Source: MGBC114844 sp910585855
GTDB lineage: Bacteria; Bacillota; Clostridia; Lachnospirales; Lachnospiraceae
Direction: 5' to 3'
Length of the DNA: 25,836 nucleotides
Assembly (NCBI GenBank): GCA_965646165.1
Contig: CBFFYP010000065.1
Coordinates: 1 to 25,836, forward strand
In this document: piece by piece, positions 1 through 8,868 of the stretch
Position numbering within the stretch: position 1 is the first letter of the stretch
How the letters are laid out: every line of letters starts with the position of its first letter
Program-made: the position numbers and the translations under genes
Notes under the pieces: model-generated
Seen by the model: only the letters and a program-made list of their open reading frames with translations
The model's database searches: none
Told to the model about the DNA's origin: nothing

Positions 1-190
1 GAGCAGAAGTCCAAGAACTTCTAACTTTTTTCCAAAGTCACTGCAGGCTGCCCACCGTTTTCGAATCTGGCTGTTTCTTGGCTTCGGAACAAAAAAAGAA
101 TCAACAGCGAGAGGCGGTTTGCTTCTGTCCTTTGCCAGCGACTTCGAAGAACGATTAGAAAGTCTTGGGCTTTCTTACCGTTTGAACCGG
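1..190. repeat. Partial compound foldback repeat (family B, copy B0)
   Basis: Bases 1-80 match 12941-13020 almost base for base (the right arm of element B1, ending in the GGCTGT terminal motif). Bases 81-190 continue with the same neighbour seen after B1, namely a short A-rich spacer and then the left arm of element B2 (AGCGAGAGGCGGTTTGC and onward). The large B2 interior is missing here: the left arm runs straight into the start of the right arm near 158-175, leaving a short loop. It is therefore an internally deleted copy of the B1-B2 compound, cut on its left by the window edge. No coding sequence is visible. Confidence 0.8.
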
Positions 191-248
191 AGCAGGAAAA
201 AGGTGTTATTTCCTCCTATTCTTTCCTTTTCGCTTTGTAATACATATA

Positions 249-282
249 ATAGATCGTTCGATTGTATAATCGAACGATCTAT
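249..282. other. Perfect 34-bp palindrome (15-bp stem, 4-base loop)
   Basis: ATAGATCGTTCGATT at 249-263 is followed by GTAT and then its exact reverse complement at 268-282. No T-tract follows on either side closely enough for a classical intrinsic terminator. It lies between the B0 repeat and the terminator of the Big_2 gene. It could be a transcript-end hairpin, a protein binding site or an inserted short repeat; the sequence does not decide. Confidence 0.8.
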
Positions 283-321
283 GCAATAAAAAAGAACGAT
301 CCCTTTGCAGATTCTGATACG

Positions 322-370
322 CAAAAAGAAAACCGAAAACTTTTCCATCAGAAAAACTTTCGATTTTCTT
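322..370 (-). terminator. Intrinsic terminator of the Big_2 protein gene
   Basis: Read on the minus strand, AGAAAATCGAAAG pairs with a downstream CTTTTCGGTTTTCT-like arm across a short loop, and the right arm runs into a T-rich stretch. It lies about 20 bases past the stop codon of the minus-strand gene at 390, which fits a rho-independent terminator. Confidence 0.65.
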
Positions 371-389
371 TTTTATCTATCTTTATTTT

Positions 390-3300
390 CTAGCGATTAG
401 TTGAAACATTAGCTGCTGCATTTACCGTATCCTGTTGTGGACGAACCATATCAACTACTGTAACTCTGCAGGAAACCATCTTTCCGTTCAAATCGGCTAC
501 AATATAGGTTGTTCCTGGTCTTCTTGCCGTTACAATTCCGTTTCTAGATACAGTTGCAGTTCTTTTATCTCTGGAAAACCATCGAATAGTAGCATCTGGA
601 TCATCTAAATACAAATCAAATGTATCATATTTTTCCAATGTAATATCTGTTGCTGTCAAACCGATTACATGAACGATACAAGTTCCTTCTACCCCGGAAG
701 TAATTCCGATTTTCGTAATCGTACATGTTCCCGGTCCTACTGCCACTACATTTCCTTCTCCGTCTACTGTTGCAACACCAGTATCATTTGAACGCCACTC
801 TGCACGTTCTGTTGTATTATTTGGATAAGTTCTGTCTGTCAGCCTTCTGCTTTCACCCAATACCATTGTTGTTTCCGTTGAATTCAAACGAATCGATGTA
901 ATCGGAATATAAGGCCGTACCATTACAATACACTCTCCATATACTCCGCTGTTATCTGTTGATTCTACACGAATCCTCGTTTCACCCTGTTTTAATGCCT
1001 GCACCACACCAAGGCTGTTTACCGTAGCTACAGAAACATCAGAAGAGGTCCATTTTACATCCGTTACACTCGCATTTTGAGGAGAAATCGTATAAGTTAA
1101 TGTATGTTCATCCCCCTCCATCATAATCAAAGAAGTTTCACTTAACTGAATCTTTGTTATCGGATTAATAACCTTCACTTTACAGGTTGCAGAAACTTTA
1201 CTGCCGTCTTTTGCCGTTGCCGTAATAATAACTTCACCAAGTGCAACACCATGTACATACCCTTCCGAATCAACAAAGGCAATCGAAGGATCACTTGAAG
1301 ACCACTCCAAATCCCGAATGGTAGCATTGGCAGGTGTTAATGTATAAGAAATCTTTTTATTTTCTCCTTTTGGAAGATACATATCTGTAATATCAAATGT
1401 AATTCCTGTAATATCCTGCTGCACGGTAACTGTACAGGTTGCAATCAATCCTCTGTCATTTGTCCGAACAATAATAATCGCTGTACCGCCGGCAACACCA
1501 GTAACTAAACCATCTTCTGATACAGTAGCCACAGCAGTATTACTAGAAGTAAATGTAACTCCTCTGTCATTTGCATCACTTGGAAGCACTGTAGCTTTTA
1601 AAACAAATGTTTCTTCTGGATCAATCGTCTTTTCCCGATAGTTTAATGTAATACCGGCAACCGATTCTATAACAGTCACACGACATTCTGCTGTAATTTC
1701 CGGATCGTCAACTGAGGTAGCTGTAATAATACAAGTTCCGGTAGAATTTGCAGTAACTGTTCCCTCATCATCTACTGTACAGACAGATTCATCTGAACTG
1801 CTCCATGTTACAGCTCTGTCAGCAGCATTTTCAGGAAGCACATTTGCACTTAAAAAGAAAACCGTTCCTTTCTTTACAACCAAATCAGTATAATTCAATT
1901 CAATCCGCTCTACCGGGTTTAAAACAGTAACCATAACCTGCTTTGATAATCCGTTTGAAGTCGTACAGGTAACAAATGTTGTACCAGGAGCTACAGCAGT
2001 AATTACACCTGCTTGATTTACCGTAACCACTTCTTCATTTGCACTTACCCAAGTTACTCTTGGATCTGTCACATTCTCTGGTGTCAATACCGGGGTTACA
2101 GAAATAATATCTCCAACCCGCATTTCAAATGGTCCCGGAGGATTTAATTCCAACCCGTCCGCTGCATTTTCAATCGTAAAGATACAAAAGTCCGCTGCCG
2201 CAGGCAATCCAGATACATTGGCAGTGATTCGAACTGTACCAATATCTACATAAGTAACCGTAGCTCTTAAAGGATTTTCCGGATCTGGCGTTACCGTTGC
2301 AATATTCTCATTTGAGGTAGACCATTCAATTCCCACATGTTCCGAATCCGTATAACCTTCCGGCTGAGGCGTTGCAATCAAGATAAAGGTTGCTGTATTC
2401 TCCTGAGAACCTTGTGGAGGAAGATAACCTTTTACTTCATGCTCATTTAAAGTAAGTCCTGTCACCTCAGAAACAACTTTAATCGTAATAACCGCAATCT
2501 CTGTCTGTGCCTCATCATTTGTTACCGCTGCCACATAAGCTTCCCCGACTTGAAGACCTTTTACTTTTGTCTTTAAAATATCACCCGGATCATCTGTCTT
2601 TTCCAATATCTCTGTTGCCAAAGGCTGCCCTTCTACATCCTTTAATACCCATTTAATCTGATCTTCGGTAAAAGATGTTCCCTCTGTATCCAAAATCAAC
2701 TCCAAATTGGTAGAACCGCCAACCGAAATAATGGAAGATGGCGTTGCCTCAATTCGAGCCCCATTAATCGCCGGAATAACCGTTACATAAAAGTTCGCAC
2801 TTACTGTTGTTCCATTGATTTCATAAGTAGCCGTACAAAGTACAGGTGTATTATTCGTACTAGCCAAACCTGTAACTAAAGCAGTCGTACGTCCTGTCGA
2901 TTCAATCGAAATATAATCCTCCCATCCTTCTGCCACACTCCAGCTTACCGCATTTCCTGCTTCAGCAGCAGAAATAAATGCCTGAATTTCAAAACTATTT
3001 CCAACCGCAATCGATTTCCTTGTTTCGCTTAAAGTCATAGTATCTACCACTTTAATAACAAATTCTCCGTTTCTTCCATCGCCTCCTAATGTGATCGTTT
3101 CTCCATTTCCTTTTACTTCACACTTCATATCCACTCTTCCGCTTTCTTTCCCCGTCAAAGTAATAGCAGAATAACCATTTGCAGAAGTAGTACCGCTTAC
3201 GGTAAAATTTTTAGGCTGTGGCTTCTGCGTAGCACCCGAACCAGTTGTAATTTGCACCCATTCCCCTGCTCCATCCTTATAATACCACTGATAAGTATAT

Positions 3301-4778
3301 CCTGGTCCTTCAATATTGGTTGATAACTGAATCGTTCCACCTACAGTAATTACCTCTGAAGCATAATCAATAATCTCTCTTGAAGCAGTTCCTTTTAATA
3401 TATCCGACTCTACAATTACCTCAACTGTATCGGTTACACTGCTTCCTACAGAAGCAAAATGTTCCCATCCATCATAAAGAGCAGTTGCTTCCAACGTTAC
3501 CCGACCATAATTTTGTGCAGTAATTCCATCTTCTCCAATTACTAATACACTGTCTTCTGCCGTTCCTCTTAAAGGAGCTGTATAAGCAGAATAACTGGTC
3601 CATCCAAGACTATTATTTCTATCATTTGCTAAAACACGATAATCTCTTTTATCACCATACCGCAAAGTCAAACTTTTTGCTGTATCTTTAAACTTTGCAG
3701 CGTTAATTACATCATAAGAACATTCTACATATTCATTCGCTCTAGAATCTCCTCCTCGATAAATACGTCCTATCATTCGGGTAATACCACCTGTTTCCAA
3801 TGCATCCAATTTATAAGACCATATCGTAAGATCACTAGCTACTCCTGGTAAAGAACCTGACTGTCCCAATTCTTCTGGTTTATTTACAATTTTTGATGTT
3901 GGGGTCAACATCTCTTCTGTTATCTTCACATTATCTAAATTTTCCAAAGCAATATTAGCCGGAGATATCGGAGAATAATTTCCTTTTGCATCCAAAAAAA
4001 ACCAATAAATTGTACAAGGCTCTAAGTTTGCATTGTTATTTGTATAAATTGTAATAGAATTACCATTCTCTTCACTAAAATCAGTATAATCTCTTGCTAC
4101 ATTTCTTGGATAACTATAAATCTGCAATGGACTTCCAATAACAATCGATCTACTAATATTAATAACCGCTTCCTGTTCTCCACTCCGAAATCCCTTTATA
4201 TTAAAATTTACCTTAACAAGTCCAGCTGTTTTTGGATTAATCAACAATGCCAATTCTGTAGCCTTTCCTGTCCCAGTAAATGTTGTTCCACTAGCACTCG
4301 ACCATGGATCCCCATCATATGGTGGCTTCATAGCTGGAGTAATTCCTACAATCTGATCTGCCTGATTAGCCTCACCATCAACAGTATAACTCCATACAAT
4401 CTCATCCACTACATCTGATAAATCAGCCGCTACATCCCCTGCAATTGACAATCTTGCTGTAACAGTACCTGTACTTGGCATTACAAAACCATCGCCCCCA
4501 CGCACTTTCATATTCCATTGTACCTGCCGAATACCATCTGGATCAGTAAAATCCACATCCGAGCCATCATCCTGCTGTGTAACAAACCACATCTTATACT
4601 GACCACTTGCCGCATCTGGCGGTGTTGTCGTTTCTGGCGGTGTTGACGGTTGTGTAGGATCTGTTACATTTCCACCAGCATTAACAATCCCCCTTTCCAT
4701 CCCTTGTAACCCAAGCACTCCCCCTAAAAATAAAATAACTGCTAAAATCGCCCATACTCTTCTTAATCTTAGTCGCAT
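390..4778 (-). CDS. Large secreted protein with repeated Big_2 (bacterial Ig-like) domains
   Basis: The longest frame begins at a TTG at 4793, but GGAGG sits inside that extension, eight bases before an ATG at 4778; I use the ATG, giving about 1462 residues. The N-terminus is Arg-rich (MRLRLRR) and followed by a hydrophobic stretch (AILAVILFLGGVLGL), a signal peptide or anchor, then a Pro/Thr-rich linker (about residues 35-60). The C-terminal half holds at least seven units of the Big_2 type, each with an ITLN/IELN-like opening, a V-P-NA segment, a WSSSD-like motif and a GTV/T-A--G-- ending. Two or three more divergent units lie before them. No LPXTG motif, SLH domain or other anchor was seen at the C-terminus (ends NVSTNR). 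The role is probably adhesion or surface structure; the ligand is unknown. It is transcribed alone, ending at a terminator at 322-370. Confidence 0.88.
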   Translation of the reverse strand: MRLRLRRVWAILAVILFLGGVLGLQGMERGIVNAGGNVTDPTQPSTPPETTTPPDAASGQYKMWFVTQQDDGSDVDFTDPDGIRQVQWNMKVRGGDGFVMPSTGTVTARLSIAGDVAADLSDVVDEIVWSYTVDGEANQADQIVGITPAMKPPYDGDPWSSASGTTFTGTGKATELALLINPKTAGLVKVNFNIKGFRSGEQEAVINISRSIVIGSPLQIYSYPRNVARDYTDFSEENGNSITIYTNNNANLEPCTIYWFFLDAKGNYSPISPANIALENLDNVKITEEMLTPTSKIVNKPEELGQSGSLPGVASDLTIWSYKLDALETGGITRMIGRIYRGGDSRANEYVECSYDVINAAKFKDTAKSLTLRYGDKRDYRVLANDRNNSLGWTSYSAYTAPLRGTAEDSVLVIGEDGITAQNYGRVTLEATALYDGWEHFASVGSSVTDTVEVIVESDILKGTASREIIDYASEVITVGGTIQLSTNIEGPGYTYQWYYKDGAGEWVQITTGSGATQKPQPKNFTVSGTTSANGYSAITLTGKESGRVDMKCEVKGNGETITLGGDGRNGEFVIKVVDTMTLSETRKSIAVGNSFEIQAFISAAEAGNAVSWSVAEGWEDYISIESTGRTTALVTGLASTNNTPVLCTATYEINGTTVSANFYVTVIPAINGARIEATPSSIISVGGSTNLELILDTEGTSFTEDQIKWVLKDVEGQPLATEILEKTDDPGDILKTKVKGLQVGEAYVAAVTNDEAQTEIAVITIKVVSEVTGLTLNEHEVKGYLPPQGSQENTATFILIATPQPEGYTDSEHVGIEWSTSNENIATVTPDPENPLRATVTYVDIGTVRITANVSGLPAAADFCIFTIENAADGLELNPPGPFEMRVGDIISVTPVLTPENVTDPRVTWVSANEEVVTVNQAGVITAVAPGTTFVTCTTSNGLSKQVMVTVLNPVERIELNYTDLVVKKGTVFFLSANVLPENAADRAVTWSSSDESVCTVDDEGTVTANSTGTCIITATSVDDPEITAECRVTVIESVAGITLNYREKTIDPEETFVLKATVLPSDANDRGVTFTSSNTAVATVSEDGLVTGVAGGTAIIIVRTNDRGLIATCTVTVQQDITGITFDITDMYLPKGENKKISYTLTPANATIRDLEWSSSDPSIAFVDSEGYVHGVALGEVIITATAKDGSKVSATCKVKVINPITKIQLSETSLIMMEGDEHTLTYTISPQNASVTDVKWTSSDVSVATVNSLGVVQALKQGETRIRVESTDNSGVYGECIVMVRPYIPITSIRLNSTETTMVLGESRRLTDRTYPNNTTERAEWRSNDTGVATVDGEGNVVAVGPGTCTITKIGITSGVEGTCIVHVIGLTATDITLEKYDTFDLYLDDPDATIRWFSRDKRTATVSRNGIVTARRPGTTYIVADLNGKMVSCRVTVVDMVRPQQDTVNAAANVSTNR

Positions 4779-5040
4779 TACACATTCCTCCAAATTTTAT
4801 CCATTGCATGAAACCCTATTTTAATTACAGCAAAAACTCTTCTCTCTAAATCACCGTATCATCTTATATATCGGAATCCATTAAAAATTATTTAGAAATT
4901 TCCAGCACTTTCTGCCTACTCAAACCAATTTCCTATTCCAAAAACCTGTTCCATTCCTATTCACATTCTCAGTCAACATACCAATTTAACATTACAACAA
5001 ACATTTTACTATTTATTATAATTTTTTCAGTCTAGATGAC

Positions 5041-5184
5041 ACAGCCGAATGCCGATCGATGCAGGGTCATCATTTCCCGTCGGCACTTAGACATGGTATT
5101 TTCGTGCCTTATGTGTCCGCTACGAGGAAATGCTAAGCACAAGCGAACTTGGAATCAATTTCCATTCGGATTTCGGCATCCTCC
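5041..5184 (+). repeat. Intergenic hairpin repeat, family A, copy A1
   Basis: Starts at ACAGCC and ends at GGCATCCTCC. The core 5065-5137 is shared with the other copies: a CATTTCC/GGAAATG stem, an inner CGT/ACG helix (5078-5080 with 5122-5124), a GGCAC/GTGTCC helix and an apical hairpin. In this copy the apical stem carries GACATG instead of GGCACG, and the outer arms pair poorly, so it looks partly decayed. It lies in the 534-base gap 4779-5312 between the start of the Big_2 gene and the end of the terD pair. Apart from the terD terminator, the rest of that gap is AT-rich sequence with no feature I recognise. The short frame through it is not a gene. Confidence 0.85.
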
Positions 5185-5253
5185 ACTCAGCTTCAAAAAA
5201 TACAATTATTCGCTATAATATTCCCCCCTACTATGTATATAAACCTCTCCCTC

Positions 5254-5283
5254 CAAAAAAAGAGAAACTGTACGAGTTTCTCC
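5254..5283 (-). terminator. Intrinsic terminator of the TerD-family operon
   Basis: On the minus strand GAGAAACT, loop CGTAC, AGTTTCTC is followed directly by TTTTTTT. This is a textbook rho-independent terminator about 30 bases after the stop codon of the downstream TerD-family gene. Confidence 0.92.
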
Positions 5284-5312
5284 TTCTTTTAGGGATAAAA
5301 TAAAAATAAACA

Positions 5313-5903
5313 CTACATATACCTTCTGCTTAATTCCCCCAATCCGGGATCATTTGTCCCCTGTCCTACCGCACTAAATTTCCATTCTCCATTATGCCGA
5401 TACACTTCCCCAAATATTATAGCCGTCATCCCAGAGTAATCTTCCGTCAAATTATACTTACACATCTCATTATTATTTCTTGCATCCACCAACCGAATAA
5501 ATGCATTTTGTATAAGCCCAAAATGCTGCTTTCTCTGAACTGCCTGATAAATATTTGCAACAATCACAATCCTGTCATACTCAGATGATATAGACGCCAA
5601 ATCAATTACAATTTGCTCATCATCTCCCTCTCCAGCCCCTGTCAGATTATCTCCCATATGCTGTACTGTATTTGATTTATGCTGAAGATTTCCATAATAT
5701 ACTAAATCATCTTTACTAACAAATTTTCCCTTTTTTAATAAAATCGCAGATGCATCACAATCAACCGCCTGTGGTTTAAATGAAAAAAAACCTCCTTTTG
5801 TCTGTTTTCTCTCATCCCAGCCCAAACCAACTACAATTTTTGCAAGCCCGACATTCTCTTTTGACAGATTTACTTTCTGTCCCTTCTGCAAACTAACCGA
5901 CAT
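5313..5903 (-). CDS. TerD-family calcium-binding stress protein (second of a pair)
   Basis: A 196-residue protein of the TerD/TerE family (tellurite resistance and general stress proteins). It opens with the family signature SLQKGQKVNLSK, has GLGWD at residues 26-30, VDCDAS at 47-52 and GDNLTGAGEGDDE at 84-96, where the acidic residues bind calcium in studied members. The family end motif GEVYRHNGEWKF is also present. Compared with its neighbour it has a Lys/Phe-rich insertion (about residues 33-46) before the first acidic motif. It starts 11 bases after the stop of the upstream paralogue, with AGGGGGG at the junction as its ribosome binding site, so the two are co-translated. Family members are cytoplasmic; the actual role here (metal, phage or oxidative stress) is unknown. 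No terB, terC or terZ-like gene is nearby. Confidence 0.93.
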   Translation of the reverse strand: MSVSLQKGQKVNLSKENVGLAKIVVGLGWDERKQTKGGFFSFKPQAVDCDASAILLKKGKFVSKDDLVYYGNLQHKSNTVQHMGDNLTGAGEGDDEQIVIDLASISSEYDRIVIVANIYQAVQRKQHFGLIQNAFIRLVDARNNNEMCKYNLTEDYSGMTAIIFGEVYRHNGEWKFSAVGQGTNDPGLGELSRRYM

Positions 5904-5914
5904 TTTTATCCCCC

Positions 5915-6496
5915 CTATGCTACATCAATTCCATAATGCCCGCATAACGCTGCCAGTCCCCCCTGAAAACCACTGCCAATTGCATTAAACTTCCACTCAC
6001 CATTATTCCGATACAATTCTCCAACAACCAAAGCCGTTTCAATTGAAAAATCCTCTCCCAGATCATAACGAATCAACTCTGTTCCTGTTACTTCATCCAC
6101 TAACCGAATAAAAGCATTAGAAACCTGTCCAAAATTCTGCCGTTTTATTTCTGCATCATAAATTGTAACCGTAAAAGCAATTTTAGTAATATTAGCCGGA
6201 ACCTTCGAAAGATCCACCTGAATCTCCTCATCATCTCCATCTCCGACTCCAGTCAGATTATCTCCCATATGTTTTACTGATCCACTAGGATGATTTTGAT
6301 TTCTATAAAAAATAAACTCCTTCTCCGTTGGACACCTTCCATCCGCACCAAGCATAAAGACTGATGCATCCAAATCAAAATCCGTTCCAGAATCAAACAC
6401 ATTTACATCCCATCCAAGACCTACCATAATCTTTTTTAATCCCGGATTTCCCTTTGTTAAGTCAACTTTCTGTCCTTTTGATAAATTAATCGGCAT
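5915..6496 (-). CDS. TerD-family calcium-binding stress protein (first of a pair)
   Basis: A 193-residue protein of canonical TerD/TerE length. It shows INLSKGQKVDLTKG at the N-terminus, GLGWD at 26-30, DFDLDAS at 39-45 and GDNLTGVGDGDDE at 78-90, the two acidic clusters that coordinate calcium in TerD structures, and GELYRNNGEWKFNAIG near the end. It is closer to the family consensus than the downstream copy, which probably arose from it by tandem duplication. The ATG at 6496 is preceded by an AGGATAACAGG stretch. A good sigma-A promoter lies about 120 bases upstream, and the pair ends at a terminator at 5254-5283, so this is a self-contained two-gene operon. Confidence 0.94.
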   Translation of the reverse strand: MPINLSKGQKVDLTKGNPGLKKIMVGLGWDVNVFDSGTDFDLDASVFMLGADGRCPTEKEFIFYRNQNHPSGSVKHMGDNLTGVGDGDDEEIQVDLSKVPANITKIAFTVTIYDAEIKRQNFGQVSNAFIRLVDEVTGTELIRYDLGEDFSIETALVVGELYRNNGEWKFNAIGSGFQGGLAALCGHYGIDVA

Positions 6497-6613
6497 CCTG
6501 TTATCCTGCTACTATCCAAATAATAGCTTTTCCTTTCCTAAACTAATGAACTACCATCACCTAAACTACTATTCATAAACAATATTTCTGTTCGATTTAT
6601 AAATTATACTCAC

Positions 6614-6642
6614 ATTATACTACTATTTTTTATCTTACACAA
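6614..6642 (-). promoter_or_regulatory. Sigma-A type promoter of the TerD-family operon
   Basis: On the minus strand TTGTGT (6637-6642) and a consensus TATAAT (6614-6619) are separated by exactly 17 bases, giving a leader of about 110 bases before the ATG at 6496. The rest of the 408-base gap (6643-6904) is AT-rich, with a weak GAAGCC/GACTTC hairpin near 6847-6864 and no gene that I can support. Confidence 0.7.
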
Positions 6643-6904
6643 GTATAGAATTTATCCATCTTCCATTACTTATAACATCCGCCTGTTGAAAACAAACAGA
6701 AACTTTGATTCCAAAAAATGCTCATATAATAATGACCATAAAAAAATTTTTAAAATAAACATAAAAATAGCAATGCAGTCTACCAATCTGGTTAGTTTCG
6801 TTGTATAATAAAATACTTAGGAGAACTCCATATCAGATTTTTTAATGAAGCCAAAATAGACTTCGTTTTTAAAGAAATTATGACAGATAAAGCACCCCCC
6901 TCCA

Positions 6905-8239
6905 TTAATCACTCCTCTTTCGCCGACTATAAACAAGATAACCACCCCCAGCCAAATCCGCCAATACCCATCCAATCGGTACAGACATCCAAATCCCCTT
7001 TACCCCAATCCAAGAAATCCCAGACAATGTATATGCAAGCACAACTCTTGTACCAAGCGAAATCACAGTAAGTACCACAGACATTCCGGGTCTTTTTACA
7101 GCCCGATAATATCCATACAGCAAAAACAGCACCCCAATCCCAAAATAAAATACCGCCTCAATCCGAAGATATCCCACTCCCACCCCAATAATATCCGTTC
7201 GAGAAGCATCTACAAATATTCTCATAAGAGGCTCTGCAAACCCACAGACGAAAGCACTGATCACCAAACAAAACCCAAATACCGTCAGCACTGCACTTTT
7301 CATCCCTTTTACAATTCTCTCCCGCTTCCCTGCCCCAAAGTTTTGAGCCACATAAGTAGAAAACGCATTTCCAAAATCCTGTACAGGAGAATAAGCAAAA
7401 GAATCAATCTTTACTGCCGCCGCAAAAGCTGCCATTACCACCGATCCAAAACTATTTACCAGCCCCTGTACCATAAGAATCCCAAAATTCATAATAGACT
7501 GCTGCATACAAGTCAGTACGGACAACCCCGCAATTTCCTTTACTACCTGTCCGTCCCAATAGCAGTTCTGCCGTTTTATCCGAAGATTTAAACACTTTTT
7601 CCAATAAAAAATAAAAATCCCGATTCCAGACAAATACTGTGCCAAAACCGTAGCCACTGCAGCCCCCTTCACACCCCACTCAAATACCAATACAAAAAGC
7701 AAATCCAGCCCAATATTCACAATCGCCGATATCCCAAGAAAAAACAAAGGAACTACCGAATTTCCAATCGCCCGAAGCAAACAGGCAAAATAATTATACA
7801 AAAAAGTAGCTGCCAACCCCCAAAAAATATACCACAAATACTCCCGCATCAAATCAATTACCTGCTCTGGCACACGCAAAAACCAAAGAATCTTATCCAT
7901 CCCAAGATAAATCATCACATTTAACAAAAGTGTAATCCCGCCAATCAAAACAAAAGAAAGAAAAAATCCATTCTTCAGCCGCTCAAAATTCCTGCTGCCA
8001 AACTGTATTGAAAAAAAAGCACTGCTTCCCATACAAAGCCCAAGCAAAATAGAAGTCAAAAAAACCATCAATGTATAAGAAGAGCCAACCGCCGCCAAAG
8101 CATTTTCTCCCAAATAACGACCCACAATAAAAGTATCTGCAATATTGTATAACTGCTGAAGCAGATTTCCTATCATAAGAGGAAAAGCAAATTTCAAAAG
8201 ATTTTTTGTAATTGCTCCCTCTGTCAAATCATAATTCAA
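6905..8239 (-). CDS. MATE-family multidrug/Na+ or H+ antiporter
   Basis: A 444-residue integral membrane protein with the expected length of a MATE transporter. The start NYDLTEGAITKNLLKFAFPLMIGNLLQQLYN-type N-terminus, the IADTFIVGRYLG segment and the AAVG motif are hallmarks of the bacterial NorM/DinF-like MATE group. About 12 hydrophobic segments are spread along the chain, and the C-terminus is short and basic (YSRRKRSD). The start is a TTG at 8239, with GAGGG six bases upstream; no better ATG exists nearby and the N-terminus aligns with the family. MATE proteins export cationic compounds in exchange for Na+ or H+; the substrate cannot be read from sequence. It follows the Spx-like gene on the same strand but is separated from it by about 240 bases containing hairpin repeat A2, so co-transcription is uncertain. 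Confidence 0.95.
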   Translation of the reverse strand: MNYDLTEGAITKNLLKFAFPLMIGNLLQQLYNIADTFIVGRYLGENALAAVGSSYTLMVFLTSILLGLCMGSSAFFSIQFGSRNFERLKNGFFLSFVLIGGITLLLNVMIYLGMDKILWFLRVPEQVIDLMREYLWYIFWGLAATFLYNYFACLLRAIGNSVVPLFFLGISAIVNIGLDLLFVLVFEWGVKGAAVATVLAQYLSGIGIFIFYWKKCLNLRIKRQNCYWDGQVVKEIAGLSVLTCMQQSIMNFGILMVQGLVNSFGSVVMAAFAAAVKIDSFAYSPVQDFGNAFSTYVAQNFGAGKRERIVKGMKSAVLTVFGFCLVISAFVCGFAEPLMRIFVDASRTDIIGVGVGYLRIEAVFYFGIGVLFLLYGYYRAVKRPGMSVVLTVISLGTRVVLAYTLSGISWIGVKGIWMSVPIGWVLADLAGGGYLVYSRRKRSD

Positions 8240-8317
8240 TCCTATCCCTCTTTCTACTCCATTCTAATCTTCTCTCCACCTAAAAAACTTCACTTAACCC
8301 ATATCCTTTTTTCCAGA

Positions 8318-8469
8318 GAGGACGCCAAAATCCAAAGGAAGGCCTATGAAGGGTCATCATTTCCCATCGGCACTTAGGCACGGTCTTTTCGTGCCTTATG
8401 TGTCCGCTACGAGGAAATGCTAAGCAAAAACGAACCCGGAATAGACCTTCCTTCCAATTTCAGCGTCCC
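8318..8469 (+). repeat. Intergenic hairpin repeat, family A, copy A2
   Basis: Begins GAGGACGCC and ends CAGCGTCCC. The outer arms (about 8321-8347 and 8439-8466) are largely complementary with several mismatches. The apical hairpin AGGCACG/CGTGCCT is intact, while the inner CGT/ACG helix has one mismatch (CAT). It sits in the gap between the MATE start and the Spx-like stop, and does not touch either coding sequence. Confidence 0.87.
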
Positions 8470-8480
8470 ACTCTTAACTT

Positions 8481-8828
8481 CTAAAGGTTCTTCTCCCACT
8501 CTGCTTCTCGAAATCCCACCAGCACAATATCCTCCAGCACCAAAATCGGTCTTTTCACCAACATTCCATCTGTAGCCAATAACTGATACTGCTCCTCTTC
8601 ACTCATATCCGGCAGCTTTTCCTTTAAATTCTTTTCTTTATAAATTACACCGCTGGTATTAAAAAATCGTTTTAACGGCAGTCCGCTCTTTTTATGCCAT
8701 TCCTTTAATTCCTCTACTGTAGGACGATTCTCCTTAATATGCCGATCGATATATTGGCATCCCTTTGCATCCAGCCATTTCTTTGCCTTCTGACAAGTTG
8801 TACACTTTGGGTATTCTAAAAATAACAT
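8481..8828 (-). CDS. Spx/ArsC-family thioredoxin-fold protein
   Basis: A 115-residue protein of the Spx/ArsC/YusI group. It begins with a beta strand followed by CTTC (Cys9, Cys12), the redox CXXC of this family, and carries the conserved LKRFFNTSG segment at about 52-60 and RPI at residues 93-95 in a VKRPILV strand. Family members are either arsenate reductases, or Spx-type regulators that bind RNA polymerase; the CXXC and short C-terminus fit the YusI/Spx-like branch, but I cannot separate these roles. A strong TAGGAGG precedes the ATG. It starts 40 bases after the Thg1-like stop on the same strand, so it is probably the last gene of the kinase-Thg1 operon. Confidence 0.9.
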   Translation of the reverse strand: MLFLEYPKCTTCQKAKKWLDAKGCQYIDRHIKENRPTVEELKEWHKKSGLPLKRFFNTSGVIYKEKNLKEKLPDMSEEEQYQLLATDGMLVKRPILVLEDIVLVGFREAEWEKNL

Positions 8829-8868
8829 ATTCTGTTCCTCCTATGCTCTGCTGTCTATTTTTTACTAA

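Noticed and set aside
5036..5218. Short frame through repeat A1; a similar frame (RVIIS.RHLGTVFSCL-like) is open through A2, A4 and A5
   Set aside because: The same frame stays open in all copies, but the differences between copies change amino acids and follow the pairing pattern rather than codon positions, and starts and ribosome sites are missing. It is read as a repeat, not a protein.
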